A stretch of DNA of 64,000 bases from Alphaproteobacteria bacterium. Lineage in GTDB: Bacteria; Pseudomonadota; Alphaproteobacteria; GCA-016699305. Under the pieces are notes generated by a model. That model saw only the letters and a program-made list of their open reading frames with translations. It was not told where the DNA came from and did not search any database. Position numbers and translations under genes: made by a program. The DNA lies in assembly GCA_016699305.1 (NCBI GenBank), contig CP064970.1, forward strand, positions 62,001 to 126,000, given 5' to 3'. Below are positions 1 to 10,443 of the stretch, piece after piece. Positions within the stretch are counted from its first letter, which is position 1. Each line of letters starts with the position of its first letter.

Positions 1-3000
1 GGCGGCACCATCAGCAACAGCAGCCTCGTCCTGCCCGTCGGCTCTGCCGCTGCACCGTCGTTGTCCTTCACCAGCGACTCCAACACCGGCATCTATTCCC
101 CCAATGCGGATGCCGTCGCCATATCCACAGGCGGAACGGCGCGCATGACAGTAGACTCGACGGGGCTGTCTCTTGGCGCCGTGGACGGCACAAGTGAAGG
201 CGCGCAAGTCGCTTGGAATAGATCCAATGGTACCTATTCAAATTGGACGACGGACGTCTATCAAAATGCGTTCCGTATCACGACGTCGGATGCCAATTCC
301 AACCAAGTCCAGATACTCAACGCCGGTGCAGGAACCGCCGGCCTCTATGTCGAGGGCAAACTCGGCGTAGGAAATAACAACCCCAGCAGCACATTGGACG
401 TCACAGGCACGCTCAACGTCACGGGCGGCATCACCGGCAATGTAACGGGCAACGTGACGGGCAATGTCACCGGCAATGTGACGGGCACGGCGGCCAATGT
501 GACCGGCACGGTGGCCATCGCCAATGGCGGCACCGGCGCGACCACGGCAGCCACCGCGCGCTCCAATCTAGGAACCAACGATGCCGCCAACCTGACCACC
601 GGAACCATGGCCACCGCCCGTCTGGGAAGCGGCACTGCCAACACCACCACCTATCTGCGCGGCGACAGCACCTGGCAACCCCTCTCCGTCAATGCCATCA
701 GCCAAGGCAACACCAGCATCACCGCCACCGACACCGGCGCCGACGGCACGCTGACCTTCGTCACGGAAGGCACCACACGGATGACCATCGGCAATGCCGG
801 CCTGGTCAGCATCACCGGAGAACGCCTGGATATTGGAGACGCCACCGCTTACAACCTGTTCGTTGGCTATGGGGCGGGGGCTGCGAATTCAGGCAGCAAC
901 AGCAACACGGCAGTTGGCGTTCAGGCGCTCTACTCCAACACCACGGGCTACTACAATACCGCGCTGGGCAGACATGTGCTCTACGCCAACACCTCGGGCC
1001 ACACTAACACTGCTGTGGGCTTTCAGGCGCTCAAAGCCAATGACACGGGCTACCTCAATACGGCAGTAGGTTCTGAGGCGCTTACCGCAAACGCCTCGGG
1101 CGTCCTAAACACCGCAATAGGTGTTGAGGCGCTCAAAGCCAATGACACGGGCTACGGCAACATCGCCGTAGGTAATTCGGCGCTCAAAGCCAACACCATG
1201 GGCTTTGAGAACATCGCGGTGGGCATGTTCGCGCTTTTCAACCACACCACGGGCTACAGCAACACGGCTCTTGGATCGGCAGCGGGCATGAACGTCACCA
1301 CGGGCAACTACAACACACTTCTGGGCAGAGGGGTGGCTTCAACACTGACCACCGGGTCTAATAATATCGTCATCGGATATAGCGCAAATGTGCCGGCGGC
1401 AGACACCAGCGATTATCTAAATATCGGCAACACGATCACGGGGAATCTATCGTCCGGCGATGTCACCATCGCGGGCGTATTAACAGCCACGGGCGGCGTC
1501 AGCGGTAATGTGACCGGCACGGCGGCCAATGTGACCGGCACGGTGGCGGTTGCCAATGGCGGCACCGGCGCGACCACGGCAGCCACCGCACGCTCTAATC
1601 TAGGAACCAACGATGCCGCCAACCTGACCACCGGAACCATGGCCACAGCGCGTTTGGGCAGCGGCACCGCCAACAGCACCACCTATCTGCGCGGCGACAG
1701 CACCTGGCAACCCCTCTCCGTCAATGCCATCAGCCAAGGCAATACCAGCATCACCGCCACCGACACCGGCGCGGACGGCACGCTGACCTTCGTCACGGAG
1801 GGCTCCACACAGATGACCATCGCCAATACGGGCCTGGTCAGCATCGCCGGACCACGCCTTGGGATCGGGAGCGTCGCCACCTTTGGTACATTTGTCGGCT
1901 ATAGCGCGGGAGCTTCGAGTTCTAACACAAACAACGTCGCCGTCGGCTATAACGCTCTCAACGCCAACGTTACCGGAGTCCAAAACACAGCGCTGGGCTT
2001 TCGGACGCTCCAAGTCAACACAGCATCGAGTGGCACAGCACTGGGCTATATGGCGCTCGCCGCCAACACTACGGGCATCGCAAACACTGCTGTGGGTGCT
2101 TCTGCTCTCACCTCAAACATTACGGGCAACAGCAACACTGCTGTGGGTAATTACGCGCTGTGGGCCAACACCGGATACTCGAATACCGCCGTAGGTGATT
2201 ACGCGCTCAAAGACAACACCACGGGTACCGCCGGCGTCGCAATGGGCGTTAGCGCGCTCCAAGGCAACACCACGGGCTACTACAATACCGCGCTGGGCTT
2301 TGAGGCGCTCCAAGCCAACACCACGGGTAATAACAACACCGCTCTTGGCTATCAGGCGCTCAAAGCCAACTCAACATCCGATAGCACCGCACTGGGCTAT
2401 CAGGCGCTCAAAGCCAACACCTCGGGTGCCGGCAACACTGCTGTGGGCACTTCCGCGCTCGCCGCCAACACCTCGGGTCCCGGCAACACCGCAGTGGGCT
2501 ATAACGCTCTTGCCGCCAATACCACGGGCATCTCAAACACTGCAGTGGGCTATCAGGCGCTTAAGGCCAACACCACAGGTCAATCCAACACCGCCATCGG
2601 ATCTAACACGCTTGCCGTCAACACCACGGGGACCCAAAACACCACGCTGGGTGATGGTGCCCTCTACTCCAACACCACAGGCTTCGGCAACATCGCACAG
2701 GGATATAACACTCTCAACTCCAACACCACAGGCTACTACAATACCGCGCTGGGCACTGTAGCGCTCTACTCCAACACCACGGGCTACTACAATACCGCGC
2801 TGGGCGGTGAGGCTCTCCAAGCCAACACCACGGGTAATAACAATACCGCGCTGGGCTATCGGGCGCTCAAAGCCAACACTGCCAGCAATAACATCGCTGT
2901 GGGCGAGGAGGCCCTTACCGCCAACACTACGGGTGCCAACAACATCGCCCTAGGTAATGAGGCACTCACCCATAACACCACGGGCAGTGCCAACACTGCC

Positions 3001-5973
3001 GTGGGCAATTACGCGCTCTTCACCAACACCACCGGAGACCAGAACGTAGCACTGGGCTTTTGGGCGCTCAAATCCAACACTACGGCCACCAATAACGTTG
3101 CTGTTGGCTATGGCGCGCTCGCCGACAACACCACGGGTCAATACAACACCGCGCTGGGCTATAACACGGCAGGAACACTGAACACGGGGTCTCGGAACCT
3201 CCTCATCGGATATAACGCCAATGTGCCGGCGGCAGACACCAGCGATTATCTAAATATCGGCAACGCGATCACGGGGAATCTGTCGACCGGCGCTGTCACC
3301 ATCGCGGGCGTATTAACCGCTACGGGCGGCATCACCGGCAATGTGACGGGCAATGTGACGGGCACGGCGGCCAATGTGACCGGCACGGTGGCCATCGCCA
3401 ATGGCGGCACCGGGGCGACGGACGCCGCCACCGCGCGCTCTAATCTAGGAACCAACGATGCCGCCAATCTAACCACCGGAACCATGGCCACCGCCCGCCT
3501 AGGCAGCGGCACCGCCAACAGCACCACCTATCTGCGCGGCGACAGCACCTGGCAACCCCTCTCCGTCAATGCCATCAGCCAAGGCAACACCAGCATCACC
3601 GCCACCGACACCGGCGCAGACGGCACGCTGACCTTCGTCACGGAAGGCACCACACGGATGACCATCGGCAATGCCGGCCTGGTCAGCATCGCCGGAGAAC
3701 GCCTTGGGATCGGGAGCGGCGGCACCTTTAGTACATTTGTCGGCTATGGGGCGGGAGCGGTGAATTCAGGCAGTAGCAACACGGCAGTAGGTTTTGAGGC
3801 GCTCAAAGCCAACACCACGGGCATCTCAAACACTGCTGTGGGCTCTGGAGCGCTCAAAGTCAACACCACAGGCTTCCACAATACCGCGCTGGGCGCTGGT
3901 GCCCTCTACTCCAACACCACGGGCTATTACAACGTTGCTGTGAGCACTGGCGCGCTCTACTACAACACCACGGGCTTCAATAACGTCGCTGTGGGCTTTA
4001 GCGCGCTCCAAGCCAACACCTCGGGCGTCAATAACGTCGCCGTTGGCTATGGCGCGCTTGTCGCCAACACCACTGGTGACCAAAACGTCGCCGTTGGCTA
4101 TGGCACGCTCTACTCCAACACCACGGGCAACTACAACATCGCCGTCGGTAGTGGCGCGCTCTTCAACACCACCACGGGCATCAGGAACACCGCGCTGAGC
4201 AATGAAGCACTCTACTCCAACACCACGGGTAACAGCAACATCGCAGTGGGCTATCAGGCGCTCAACGCCAACACCACTGGTGCCTATAACACCGCTGTGG
4301 GTGATTCCGCGCTCAAAGCCAACACAGCATCGGGTGGCACCGCACTGGGCTATCAGGCGCTCAAAGCCAACACCACGGGCGACGGCAACACTGCTGTGGG
4401 CACTTCCGCGCTCGCCGCCAACACCTCGGGTCCCGGCAACACCGCAGTGGGCTATCAGGCGCTCGCCGTCAACACCACAGGCTTCCACAATACCGCGCTG
4501 GGCAAATTAGCGCTCCAAGCCAACACCACGGGCTCCCTCAATACCGCGCTGGGCAAAGAGACGCTCCAATCCAACACCACGGGCACTAATAACACCGCTG
4601 TGGGCGGTGGGGCCCTCTTCTTCAACACCACGGGAACTCAGAACACAGCGCTGGGCACTTACGCGCTCGTATCCAACACCACGGGCCACTACAATACCGC
4701 TGTGGGCAGTGATGCCCTCTTCTTCAACGCCACGGGAACTCAGAACACCGCTCTTGGCTATCAGGCGCTCAAAGCCAACACAGCATCGGGTGGCACCGCA
4801 CTGGGCTATCGGGCGCTTTACGCCAACACCACTGGTACCTCTAACACCGCTGTGGGTAATTCCGCGCTCATCACCAACACCACGGGGGCCAGCAACACTG
4901 CCTTGGGTAATGTTGCGCTCGCCGCCAACACCACGGGTGCCAACAACATCGCCGTAGGTAATGAGGCGCTCGCCGCCAACACCACGGGCAACACCAACAC
5001 TGCCGTGGGCAGTTACGCGCTCTACGCCAACACCACCGGAGAACAGAACGCAGCACTGGGCTTTTGGGCGCTCAAATCCAACACTACGGCCACCAATAAC
5101 GTCGCCATTGGCTATGGCGCGCTTGCCACCAACACCACAGGTGCCAATAACGTTGCTGTTGGCTATAGCGCGCTCTACGCCAACACCACCGGAGCCCAAA
5201 ACACAGCGCTGGGCTATCTGGCGCTTACCGCCAACACCACGGCTCACTACAACGTCGCCGTTGGCCATAACGCACTCAGTGTCAATAGCACCGGATTCCA
5301 GAACACAGCACTGGGTGGTAATGCGCTCACCGCAAATACCACGGGTCAATACAACACCGCGCTTGGCAATAACACGGCTGCAACACTGACCACAGGATCT
5401 AACAACATCCTCATCGGATATAACGCCAATGTGCCAGCGGCAGACACCAGCAATTATCTGAATATCGGCGGCGCGATCAAGGGCGATCTGTCAACCGGCT
5501 ATATCGGTATTGGTATTGCTGCAACCAGCCCAAGTTATAGATTGGAAGTCAACGGCACAGCCTATGCCATCGGCGCGGCGGGAGCGTTGTCGGATATGCG
5601 GCATAAGAAAAATATTCATTCCCTGGACCAGGGCCTGTCCGCCGTCGAGCGCTTGCGGCCGGTGACCTTCGAATGGAAGGATCCCAAGGATGGGGGCATG
5701 AAGGGCGAGCAGATCGGCTTTATCGCCCAGGAAGTCGAAAAAGTCCTTCCCGGCGTGGTGCTGACCAACGAGGATGCCGAGCAAACCAAGGGCCTTAAAT
5801 ACAACGAACTCATCCCCGTCCTGACCAAAGCCATCCAAGAGCTGAAGGCCGCCAAAGACAATGCCGATACCGAGAACGCTCAATTAAGGGCCGAAAGCGT
5901 GGCCATGAAGGCGCGGATAGATCGGCTTGAACAGATTTTAAAAGATCACATGCCAACCAAAACGGCTCATTAG
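1..5973 (+). CDS. Giant repeat protein with C-terminal S74 intramolecular chaperone (5' end outside window)
   Basis: The frame is open from base 1, so the N-terminus lies to the left; at least 1990 residues are visible. The protein is low-complexity, rich in Asn, Thr, Gly and Ala, and has three similar modules. Each module has NVTG repeats, a linker (TAANVTGTVA, then NAISQGNTSITATDTGADG), a block of about 17-residue repeats of the type NTAVGYQALKANTTG, and a closing NVPAADTSDYLNIG segment. The repeat blocks lie near 860-1400, 1890-3230 and 3740-5450. The last 130 residues fit Peptidase_S74: SDMRHKKNI, then RPVTFEWK, IGFIAQEVE and LKYNELIPVLTKAIQELK, followed by a coiled coil. In tail fibres and endosialidases this domain folds the trimer and cleaves itself off at the Ser-Asp that starts it. 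I infer a surface or secreted trimeric beta-structured fibre. It could be a phage-derived tail fibre or a bacterial adhesin. Confidence 0.85.
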   Translation, partial: GGTISNSSLVLPVGSAAAPSLSFTSDSNTGIYSPNADAVAISTGGTARMTVDSTGLSLGAVDGTSEGAQVAWNRSNGTYSNWTTDVYQNAFRITTSDANSNQVQILNAGAGTAGLYVEGKLGVGNNNPSSTLDVTGTLNVTGGITGNVTGNVTGNVTGNVTGTAANVTGTVAIANGGTGATTAATARSNLGTNDAANLTTGTMATARLGSGTANTTTYLRGDSTWQPLSVNAISQGNTSITATDTGADGTLTFVTEGTTRMTIGNAGLVSITGERLDIGDATAYNLFVGYGAGAANSGSNSNTAVGVQALYSNTTGYYNTALGRHVLYANTSGHTNTAVGFQALKANDTGYLNTAVGSEALTANASGVLNTAIGVEALKANDTGYGNIAVGNSALKANTMGFENIAVGMFALFNHTTGYSNTALGSAAGMNVTTGNYNTLLGRGVASTLTTGSNNIVIGYSANVPAADTSDYLNIGNTITGNLSSGDVTIAGVLTATGGVSGNVTGTAANVTGTVAVANGGTGATTAATARSNLGTNDAANLTTGTMATARLGSGTANSTTYLRGDSTWQPLSVNAISQGNTSITATDTGADGTLTFVTEGSTQMTIANTGLVSIAGPRLGIGSVATFGTFVGYSAGASSSNTNNVAVGYNALNANVTGVQNTALGFRTLQVNTASSGTALGYMALAANTTGIANTAVGASALTSNITGNSNTAVGNYALWANTGYSNTAVGDYALKDNTTGTAGVAMGVSALQGNTTGYYNTALGFEALQANTTGNNNTALGYQALKANSTSDSTALGYQALKANTSGAGNTAVGTSALAANTSGPGNTAVGYNALAANTTGISNTAVGYQALKANTTGQSNTAIGSNTLAVNTTGTQNTTLGDGALYSNTTGFGNIAQGYNTLNSNTTGYYNTALGTVALYSNTTGYYNTALGGEALQANTTGNNNTALGYRALKANTASNNIAVGEEALTANTTGANNIALGNEALTHNTTGSANTAVGNYALFTNTTGDQNVALGFWALKSNTTATNNVAVGYGALADNTTGQYNTALGYNTAGTLNTGSRNLLIGYNANVPAADTSDYLNIGNAITGNLSTGAVTIAGVLTATGGITGNVTGNVTGTAANVTGTVAIANGGTGATDAATARSNLGTNDAANLTTGTMATARLGSGTANSTTYLRGDSTWQPLSVNAISQGNTSITATDTGADGTLTFVTEGTTRMTIGNAGLVSIAGERLGIGSGGTFSTFVGYGAGAVNSGSSNTAVGFEALKANTTGISNTAVGSGALKVNTTGFHNTALGAGALYSNTTGYYNVAVSTGALYYNTTGFNNVAVGFSALQANTSGVNNVAVGYGALVANTTGDQNVAVGYGTLYSNTTGNYNIAVGSGALFNTTTGIRNTALSNEALYSNTTGNSNIAVGYQALNANTTGAYNTAVGDSALKANTASGGTALGYQALKANTTGDGNTAVGTSALAANTSGPGNTAVGYQALAVNTTGFHNTALGKLALQANTTGSLNTALGKETLQSNTTGTNNTAVGGGALFFNTTGTQNTALGTYALVSNTTGHYNTAVGSDALFFNATGTQNTALGYQALKANTASGGTALGYRALYANTTGTSNTAVGNSALITNTTGASNTALGNVALAANTTGANNIAVGNEALAANTTGNTNTAVGSYALYANTTGEQNAALGFWALKSNTTATNNVAIGYGALATNTTGANNVAVGYSALYANTTGAQNTALGYLALTANTTAHYNVAVGHNALSVNSTGFQNTALGGNALTANTTGQYNTALGNNTAATLTTGSNNILIGYNANVPAADTSNYLNIGGAIKGDLSTGYIGIGIAATSPSYRLEVNGTAYAIGAAGALSDMRHKKNIHSLDQGLSAVERLRPVTFEWKDPKDGGMKGEQIGFIAQEVEKVLPGVVLTNEDAEQTKGLKYNELIPVLTKAIQELKAAKDNADTENAQLRAESVAMKARIDRLEQILKDHMPTKTAH
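860..5450 (+). repeat. Array of about 65 coding repeats of 51 bp in three blocks
   Basis: Reading the translated frame gives about 9, 25 and 32 copies of a 17-codon unit (consensus NTAVGxxALxANTTGxx) in blocks 1, 2 and 3. Units are diverged but some multi-unit runs are nearly identical, for example around 2380-2500 and 4350-4470, which points to internal duplication. Some units are 16 codons long and carry TASG or TASS instead of TTGxx. The array stays in frame throughout. Confidence 0.85.
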
Positions 5974-6052
5974 CCGTTCTATCAAGGCTTCAATCTTCGC
6001 TCACACTGTCCCACGCGCCATGCACACCGAGCTGCCCGAGTAAGCGAGAATG

Positions 6053-7735
6053 CTAGCGCGTCAGAGGCTTGTATCTCAGACGGTGAGGCTGATCGGCTTC
6101 GGTGCCAAGGCGGCGGTGGCGGTCGGCTTCGTAGTCTTGATAGTTTCCTTCGAACCACACCACTTGGCTGTTGCCTTCAAAGGCCAGGATATGCGTGGCG
6201 ATGCGGTCCAGGAACCAACGGTCGTGACTGGTGATCAACGCGCAGCCGGGGAAGTCGGTCAAGGCGTCTTCCAAAGCGCGCAAGGTGTCCACGTCCAGAT
6301 CATTGGTCGGCTCGTCCAGCATCAGCACATTGGCCCCGGATTTAAGCATCTTGGCCAGATGCACGCGGTTGCGTTCGCCGCCGGATAATTGGCCCACTTT
6401 CTTTTGTTGATCGCCGCCCTTAAAACCGAAAGCCGCCGTATAGGCGCGGCTTTGCATCGTGCGCCGGTTGCCCAGATCGATGATGTCTTGGCCTTGCGAG
6501 ATTTCCTCCCACACATTCTTTCCATCGGCCAGGCTGTCGCGGCTTTGATCCACATAGCCCAGCACCACCGTGTCGCCCAGACGCAACTGGCCCGAGTCGG
6601 GCTTTTCCTGGCCGGTGATCATGCGAAACAGCGTGGTCTTACCCGCGCCGTTCGGACCGATCACGCCCACGATGCCGCCAGCCGGCAGATTAAAGCTGAG
6701 ATTGTCGATCAATAATGTGTCGCCAAAGCCCTTGCTGAGCTTATTGGCCTCCACCACCAATTGCCCCAAACGCGGCGGCAGAGGCAACAGGATTTGCGCC
6801 GTTTCGGGTGCCTTATCCTTGCTCTGTGCCAGCAATTGTTCATAAGCGGTGATGCGCGCTTTGCTCTTAGCCTGGCGCGCGCGTGGGCTGGCCTGAATCC
6901 ATTCCAGCTCGCTGGACAGGGTGCGTTGACGCGCCTCTTCCTGACGGCCTTCTTGGGACAGACGCTTGCGCTTTTGCTCGAGCCACGAGGAATAATTGCC
7001 CTCATATGGAATGCCCTGGCCGCGATCGAGTTCCAATATCCATCCCGTCACTTGATCCAAGAAATAGCGGTCATGCGTCACCATCACCACGGTGCCCGCA
7101 TAGTCGCGCAGATATTGCTGTAACCAGGCCACCGACTCGGCGTCCAGATGGTTGGTCGGCTCGTCCAACAACAGCATGTCGGGCTTTTGCAACAACAGAC
7201 GACACAGAGCAACGCGACGTTTCTCGCCGCCCGACAATTTGCCGACATCGGCATCCGAAGCCGGGCAGCGCAGCGCATCCATGGCGATTTCAACGGTCCG
7301 TTCAAGGTCCCAGGCATTGGCCGCGTCGATTTTTTCTTGCAGCGTGCCCTGTTCCTCGATCAAAGCGTTCATCTCGTCGTCATCGGTCACCTCGCCCAGC
7401 TTCATGCTGACTTCGGTAAAGCGATCGACCAAGGCCTTAATCGGCCCCAGACCTTGCATGACGTTTTCGCCCACATTCTTGCTAGGGTCCAAATGCGGTT
7501 CCTGCGGCAAATATCCGACGGTGGCGCCTTCGGCGGCCCAGACCTCGCCCGTATAATCCGTATCCAACCCCGCCATCACCTTCAGCAAGGTCGATTTACC
7601 CGAGCCGTTGACGCCCAGCACACCGATCTTCGCGCCCGGATAGAAGGACAGCCAGACATTCTCCAGAATCTTCTTGCCGCCCGGCCACGCCTTGCCAAAG
7701 CCCTTCATGACATAGATGTATTGATAACTGGCCAT
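6053..7735 (-). CDS. ettA: Energy-dependent translational throttle protein EttA (ABC-F ATPase)
   Basis: A soluble ABC-F protein of 560 residues that binds the ribosomal E site and gates entry into elongation according to ATP level. There are two nucleotide-binding domains: Walker A GVNGSGKST near residues 41-49 and GPNGAGKTT in the second half. Each has a signature (LSGGEKRRV, LSGGERNRV) and a Walker B (LLLDEPTNHLD, LMLDEPTNDLD). The charged linker between the domains is the family's P-site tRNA-interaction motif. The start is set at the ATG of MASYQYIYVMKG, the usual EttA N-terminus, with AAGGA upstream; an in-frame extension of 15 residues looks spurious. It is transcribed in the same direction as atpB, which lies 103 bases upstream. 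Confidence 0.95.
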   Translation of the reverse strand: MASYQYIYVMKGFGKAWPGGKKILENVWLSFYPGAKIGVLGVNGSGKSTLLKVMAGLDTDYTGEVWAAEGATVGYLPQEPHLDPSKNVGENVMQGLGPIKALVDRFTEVSMKLGEVTDDDEMNALIEEQGTLQEKIDAANAWDLERTVEIAMDALRCPASDADVGKLSGGEKRRVALCRLLLQKPDMLLLDEPTNHLDAESVAWLQQYLRDYAGTVVMVTHDRYFLDQVTGWILELDRGQGIPYEGNYSSWLEQKRKRLSQEGRQEEARQRTLSSELEWIQASPRARQAKSKARITAYEQLLAQSKDKAPETAQILLPLPPRLGQLVVEANKLSKGFGDTLLIDNLSFNLPAGGIVGVIGPNGAGKTTLFRMITGQEKPDSGQLRLGDTVVLGYVDQSRDSLADGKNVWEEISQGQDIIDLGNRRTMQSRAYTAAFGFKGGDQQKKVGQLSGGERNRVHLAKMLKSGANVLMLDEPTNDLDVDTLRALEDALTDFPGCALITSHDRWFLDRIATHILAFEGNSQVVWFEGNYQDYEADRHRRLGTEADQPHRLRYKPLTR

Positions 7736-7838
7736 CGGCGCGCGAGTCCTTAGAGATAGAGTAAAGTTAAGCTGACGCAAGGAACCCTAGCATGCGCCGG
7801 GTTTTTTGCTCAAGCTTCACACCATAAGAAGAAATCGA

Positions 7839-8588
7839 TTAATGTCCGCTGGATAGGGCGTCGTGCAGATACACGCTGCTGAGGATGGCGAAGATATACG
7901 CCTGCAAGGCCGCGACAAACAGTTCCAATCCGGTCAAGGCGACGATAAAGGCCATAGGCAAGATGCCCAGGAAATACCCGCCCACGCCCAAGGCCGCGCC
8001 CATGCTGACGACGAAACCGGCGAATATCTTTAGCATCAAATGACCGGCGAACATGTTCATGAATAGTCGCAAGGCCAAGGTAAAGGGACGTGCCAGGAAA
8101 ACGATGGTTTCAATAACCACCATCAGCGGGGCCAGGAACCACGGAATGCCCGAAGGCAGAAAGATACGGAAAAACCCCAAGCCCTGCTTGATAAAGCCAA
8201 CCATGACGATCAGCAAAAAGACGACCATGGCCAAGGTCATCGTGGCGCTGACTTGACCGGTAAAGGTGAATCCTCCCGGGATCATGCCCAAAAGATTGCC
8301 AAAGAAGATCAGCATGAATACCGTCAGCATGAACGGCACGAAGGGTTTTGCCTTTTCGCCCGCATTTTCCTGCACCATGCTGGCGACAAAGCCATACATA
8401 ACCTCGGCGGCGGCCTGCCACCGCCCTGGCACCAACGCGCCGCGCCGCAACCCGCCTACCAGAAACACGCTGGCCAGCAAGGCCGCCAATCCCGCGAATA
8501 ACGCGGCATTGGTGAAAGGCAGATGCAACCCGCCTAACTCGAAAGGGGCGATGGTTTCGATCTGGAATTGGTGCAACGGACTGGACAT
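7839..8588 (-). CDS. atpB: F0F1 ATP synthase subunit a
   Basis: Integral membrane subunit a (249 residues) of the F0 proton channel. It forms the two aqueous half-channels beside the c-ring. Several hydrophobic segments are visible. The conserved helix with the essential arginine is present (LALRLFMNMFAGH), as is the family segment ALQAYIFAILSSVYL near the C-terminus. The start is the ATG of MSSPLHQFQIE; a longer in-frame extension overlaps the upstream gene and does not look like subunit a. It follows atpI by 32 bases, the usual atpI-atpB order, but atpE and the b subunits do not follow. Confidence 0.95.
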   Translation of the reverse strand: MSSPLHQFQIETIAPFELGGLHLPFTNAALFAGLAALLASVFLVGGLRRGALVPGRWQAAAEVMYGFVASMVQENAGEKAKPFVPFMLTVFMLIFFGNLLGMIPGGFTFTGQVSATMTLAMVVFLLIVMVGFIKQGLGFFRIFLPSGIPWFLAPLMVVIETIVFLARPFTLALRLFMNMFAGHLMLKIFAGFVVSMGAALGVGGYFLGILPMAFIVALTGLELFVAALQAYIFAILSSVYLHDALSSGH

Positions 8589-8620
8589 GGGCAAAAGTTT
8601 GTCTTGATCTGGCGGAAAAT

Positions 8621-8992
8621 TCAAGGATTCTTCTTGGGGGTATCCTGATGCGGGGTATCTTGACGGGCGGCCTCGTTTTCCCAGTGACGGAACATCCGCC
8701 AAGCCGACACGAAACCCGCCATAACTCCAAGTGCAATCAAAATAATCGCCCCCCATGGCGCAGTGTTCGCCCAGCGATCCAGCGAAATGCCCAAAAAGGC
8801 CCCCACGCCGATGCAGGCGACAAACTCCACACCCAGACGCATGGCTCCTGCCATAGAGCCAGTGGGGCCGTCTGCCCCTGCCCCGTTATTGCTATTCTTG
8901 CCTTTGGCACGACGAGACTCGTCCAAATGACGATCCAGCTCGGCCAAAGCTTTGCGTTCAGGACTGGAAGGGTCGGTGTCGTGCGCGCTCAT
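8621..8992 (-). CDS. atpI: ATP synthase assembly protein AtpI
   Basis: A small membrane protein (123 residues) of the AtpI / F0F1-ATPase subunit family, which helps assemble the c-ring and is often the first gene of the F0 operon. A charged, flexible N-terminal half (LAELDRHLDESRRAK) is followed by two hydrophobic helices (FVACIGVGAFLGISLD and GAIILIALGVMAGFVSAW) and a short charged tail. The length is normal for the alphaproteobacterial form. The first-in-operon position, with atpB immediately downstream, supports the call. Confidence 0.88.
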   Translation of the reverse strand: MSAHDTDPSSPERKALAELDRHLDESRRAKGKNSNNGAGADGPTGSMAGAMRLGVEFVACIGVGAFLGISLDRWANTAPWGAIILIALGVMAGFVSAWRMFRHWENEAARQDTPHQDTPKKNP

Positions 8993-9096
8993 GCCTTATT
9001 CTTACGCCCAAGGAATGCCCGCTGCAATCTGATCGCCGCGATCAGGCTTGGCCTGAGCGCATTGATCGTGCAACGGGATTTTGTCACATCTAAGCC

Positions 9097-10389
9097 TTAC
9101 TTCGGATAAATGGGAAACCGGCGACATAGATCGCGTGTTTGCGAGCGGATGGCGCGTTCGGTGGCCTCGATTTCGCCGCTGTTGGAGCGCGTCATCGCGT
9201 CCAGGATATCGGCGATCCAGTTGCCGATGTGGCGAAATTCGTCTGTGCCGAAACCGCGCGTGGTGCCCGCCGGGGTGCCGATGCGGATGCCCGAGGCTTT
9301 GGTAGGGGGCAAAGGATCAAAGGGCACGGCATTTTTGTTCACCGTCAGTCCCGCGCGATCCAGCGTTTCTTGTGCGTCTTTACCCACCAGACCTTTGGCG
9401 CGTAAATCCATCACGATCAGATGGCAATCGGTGCCGCCCGTCATCAGGTCATAGCCGCGTTGCAGCAGACTATCGGCCAGCGCCTTGGCGTTGTCGATGA
9501 TGCGCTGGGCGTAATCCTTGAACTCGGGCTGTAGGGCCTCGCCCAGCATCACGGCCTTGGCGGCGATCACATGCATCAGCGGCCCGCCTTGGATGCCCGG
9601 AAAAATCGCGCTGTTGATCTTTTTGGCCAGGTCTTCGTGATTGGTCATGATCATGCCGCCGCGCGGGCCACGCAAGGTCTTATGCGTCGTGGTGGTGACG
9701 ATATCGGCATAGGGGAACGGGCTGGGATAGACGCCGCCCGCCACCAATCCGGAAAAATGCGCCATATCGACCATCAACAATGCGCCTACGGAATCCGCGA
9801 TGGCGCGAAACCGCGCATAGTCCAGAATGCGGGGGTAAGAGGTCGCGCCCGCGATGATGATCTTGGGATGATGTTCGTGTGCCAGACGTTCAACCTCGTC
9901 CATGTCGTTGGTGTGGTCTTCGGGTCGCACGCCATAGGCCGCCACCTTAAACCACTTGCCCGATTGGTTGACTGGCGAGCCATGGGTCAGATGCCCTCCG
10001 GCGGCTAGTCCAGGCCCCATTAACGTATCGCCCGGCTGCATGGTGGCCATATAGACGCCCTGATTGGCCTGCGACCCCGAATGCGGTTGCACATTGACAA
10101 AGGCGCAGCCGAATAGACGCTTGGCGCGTTCAATGGCCAGATTCTCGGCCTTGTCCACTTCTTCGCAGCCGCCGTAATAACGTCGCCCGGGATAGCCTTC
10201 GGCATATTTGTTGGTCAGCACCGAACCTTGAGCGTCCAACACGGCGCGCGAGACAATGTTTTCCGAGGCAATCAATTCAATCTGGTCACTTTGACGGCGA
10301 TGCTCGGCGACAATCAATGCGGCGACTTCCGGATCAGATTTCTCAAGCGGCGTCGAAAAAAGCTGGGACGGCGTGGCGATGCTGCTCAT
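9097..10389 (-). CDS. glyA: Serine hydroxymethyltransferase
   Basis: A PLP enzyme of 430 residues that interconverts serine and glycine with tetrahydrofolate, feeding one-carbon metabolism in the cytoplasm. Family motifs run in order: [52 protein letters not shown], and [14 protein letters not shown] with the PLP lysine at residue 237. [14 protein letters not shown] lies near the C-terminus. The start ATG has GGAGG eight bases upstream. The gene appears monocistronic, with about 100 bases to atpI and 54 to the small secreted protein gene. Confidence 0.97.
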   Translation of the reverse strand: MSSIATPSQLFSTPLEKSDPEVAALIVAEHRRQSDQIELIASENIVSRAVLDAQGSVLTNKYAEGYPGRRYYGGCEEVDKAENLAIERAKRLFGCAFVNVQPHSGSQANQGVYMATMQPGDTLMGPGLAAGGHLTHGSPVNQSGKWFKVAAYGVRPEDHTNDMDEVERLAHEHHPKIIIAGATSYPRILDYARFRAIADSVGALLMVDMAHFSGLVAGGVYPSPFPYADIVTTTTHKTLRGPRGGMIMTNHEDLAKKINSAIFPGIQGGPLMHVIAAKAVMLGEALQPEFKDYAQRIIDNAKALADSLLQRGYDLMTGGTDCHLIVMDLRAKGLVGKDAQETLDRAGLTVNKNAVPFDPLPPTKASGIRIGTPAGTTRGFGTDEFRHIGNWIADILDAMTRSNSGEIEATERAIRSQTRDLCRRFPIYPK

Positions 10390-10443
10390 GACGGAGCCTC
10401 CAAAAAAAAGCGGGCGGCCAGAATGGCCAACACCGGTCCATGC

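Noticed and set aside
4507..5349. Long minus-strand frame (280 codons) and several others within the repeat gene
   Set aside because: They are antisense readings of the 51-bp repeats. Their Cys/Gly/Val repeats follow the repeat period and they have no ribosome-binding sites.
840..5450. CRISPR-like array
   Set aside because: The repeats are contiguous 51-bp coding units without spacers and stay in frame through a protein gene.
7785..7812. AACCC ... GGGTTTTTTG as an intrinsic terminator
   Set aside because: The T-run is on the plus strand, but both flanking genes are on the minus strand, and the stem is only five pairs.
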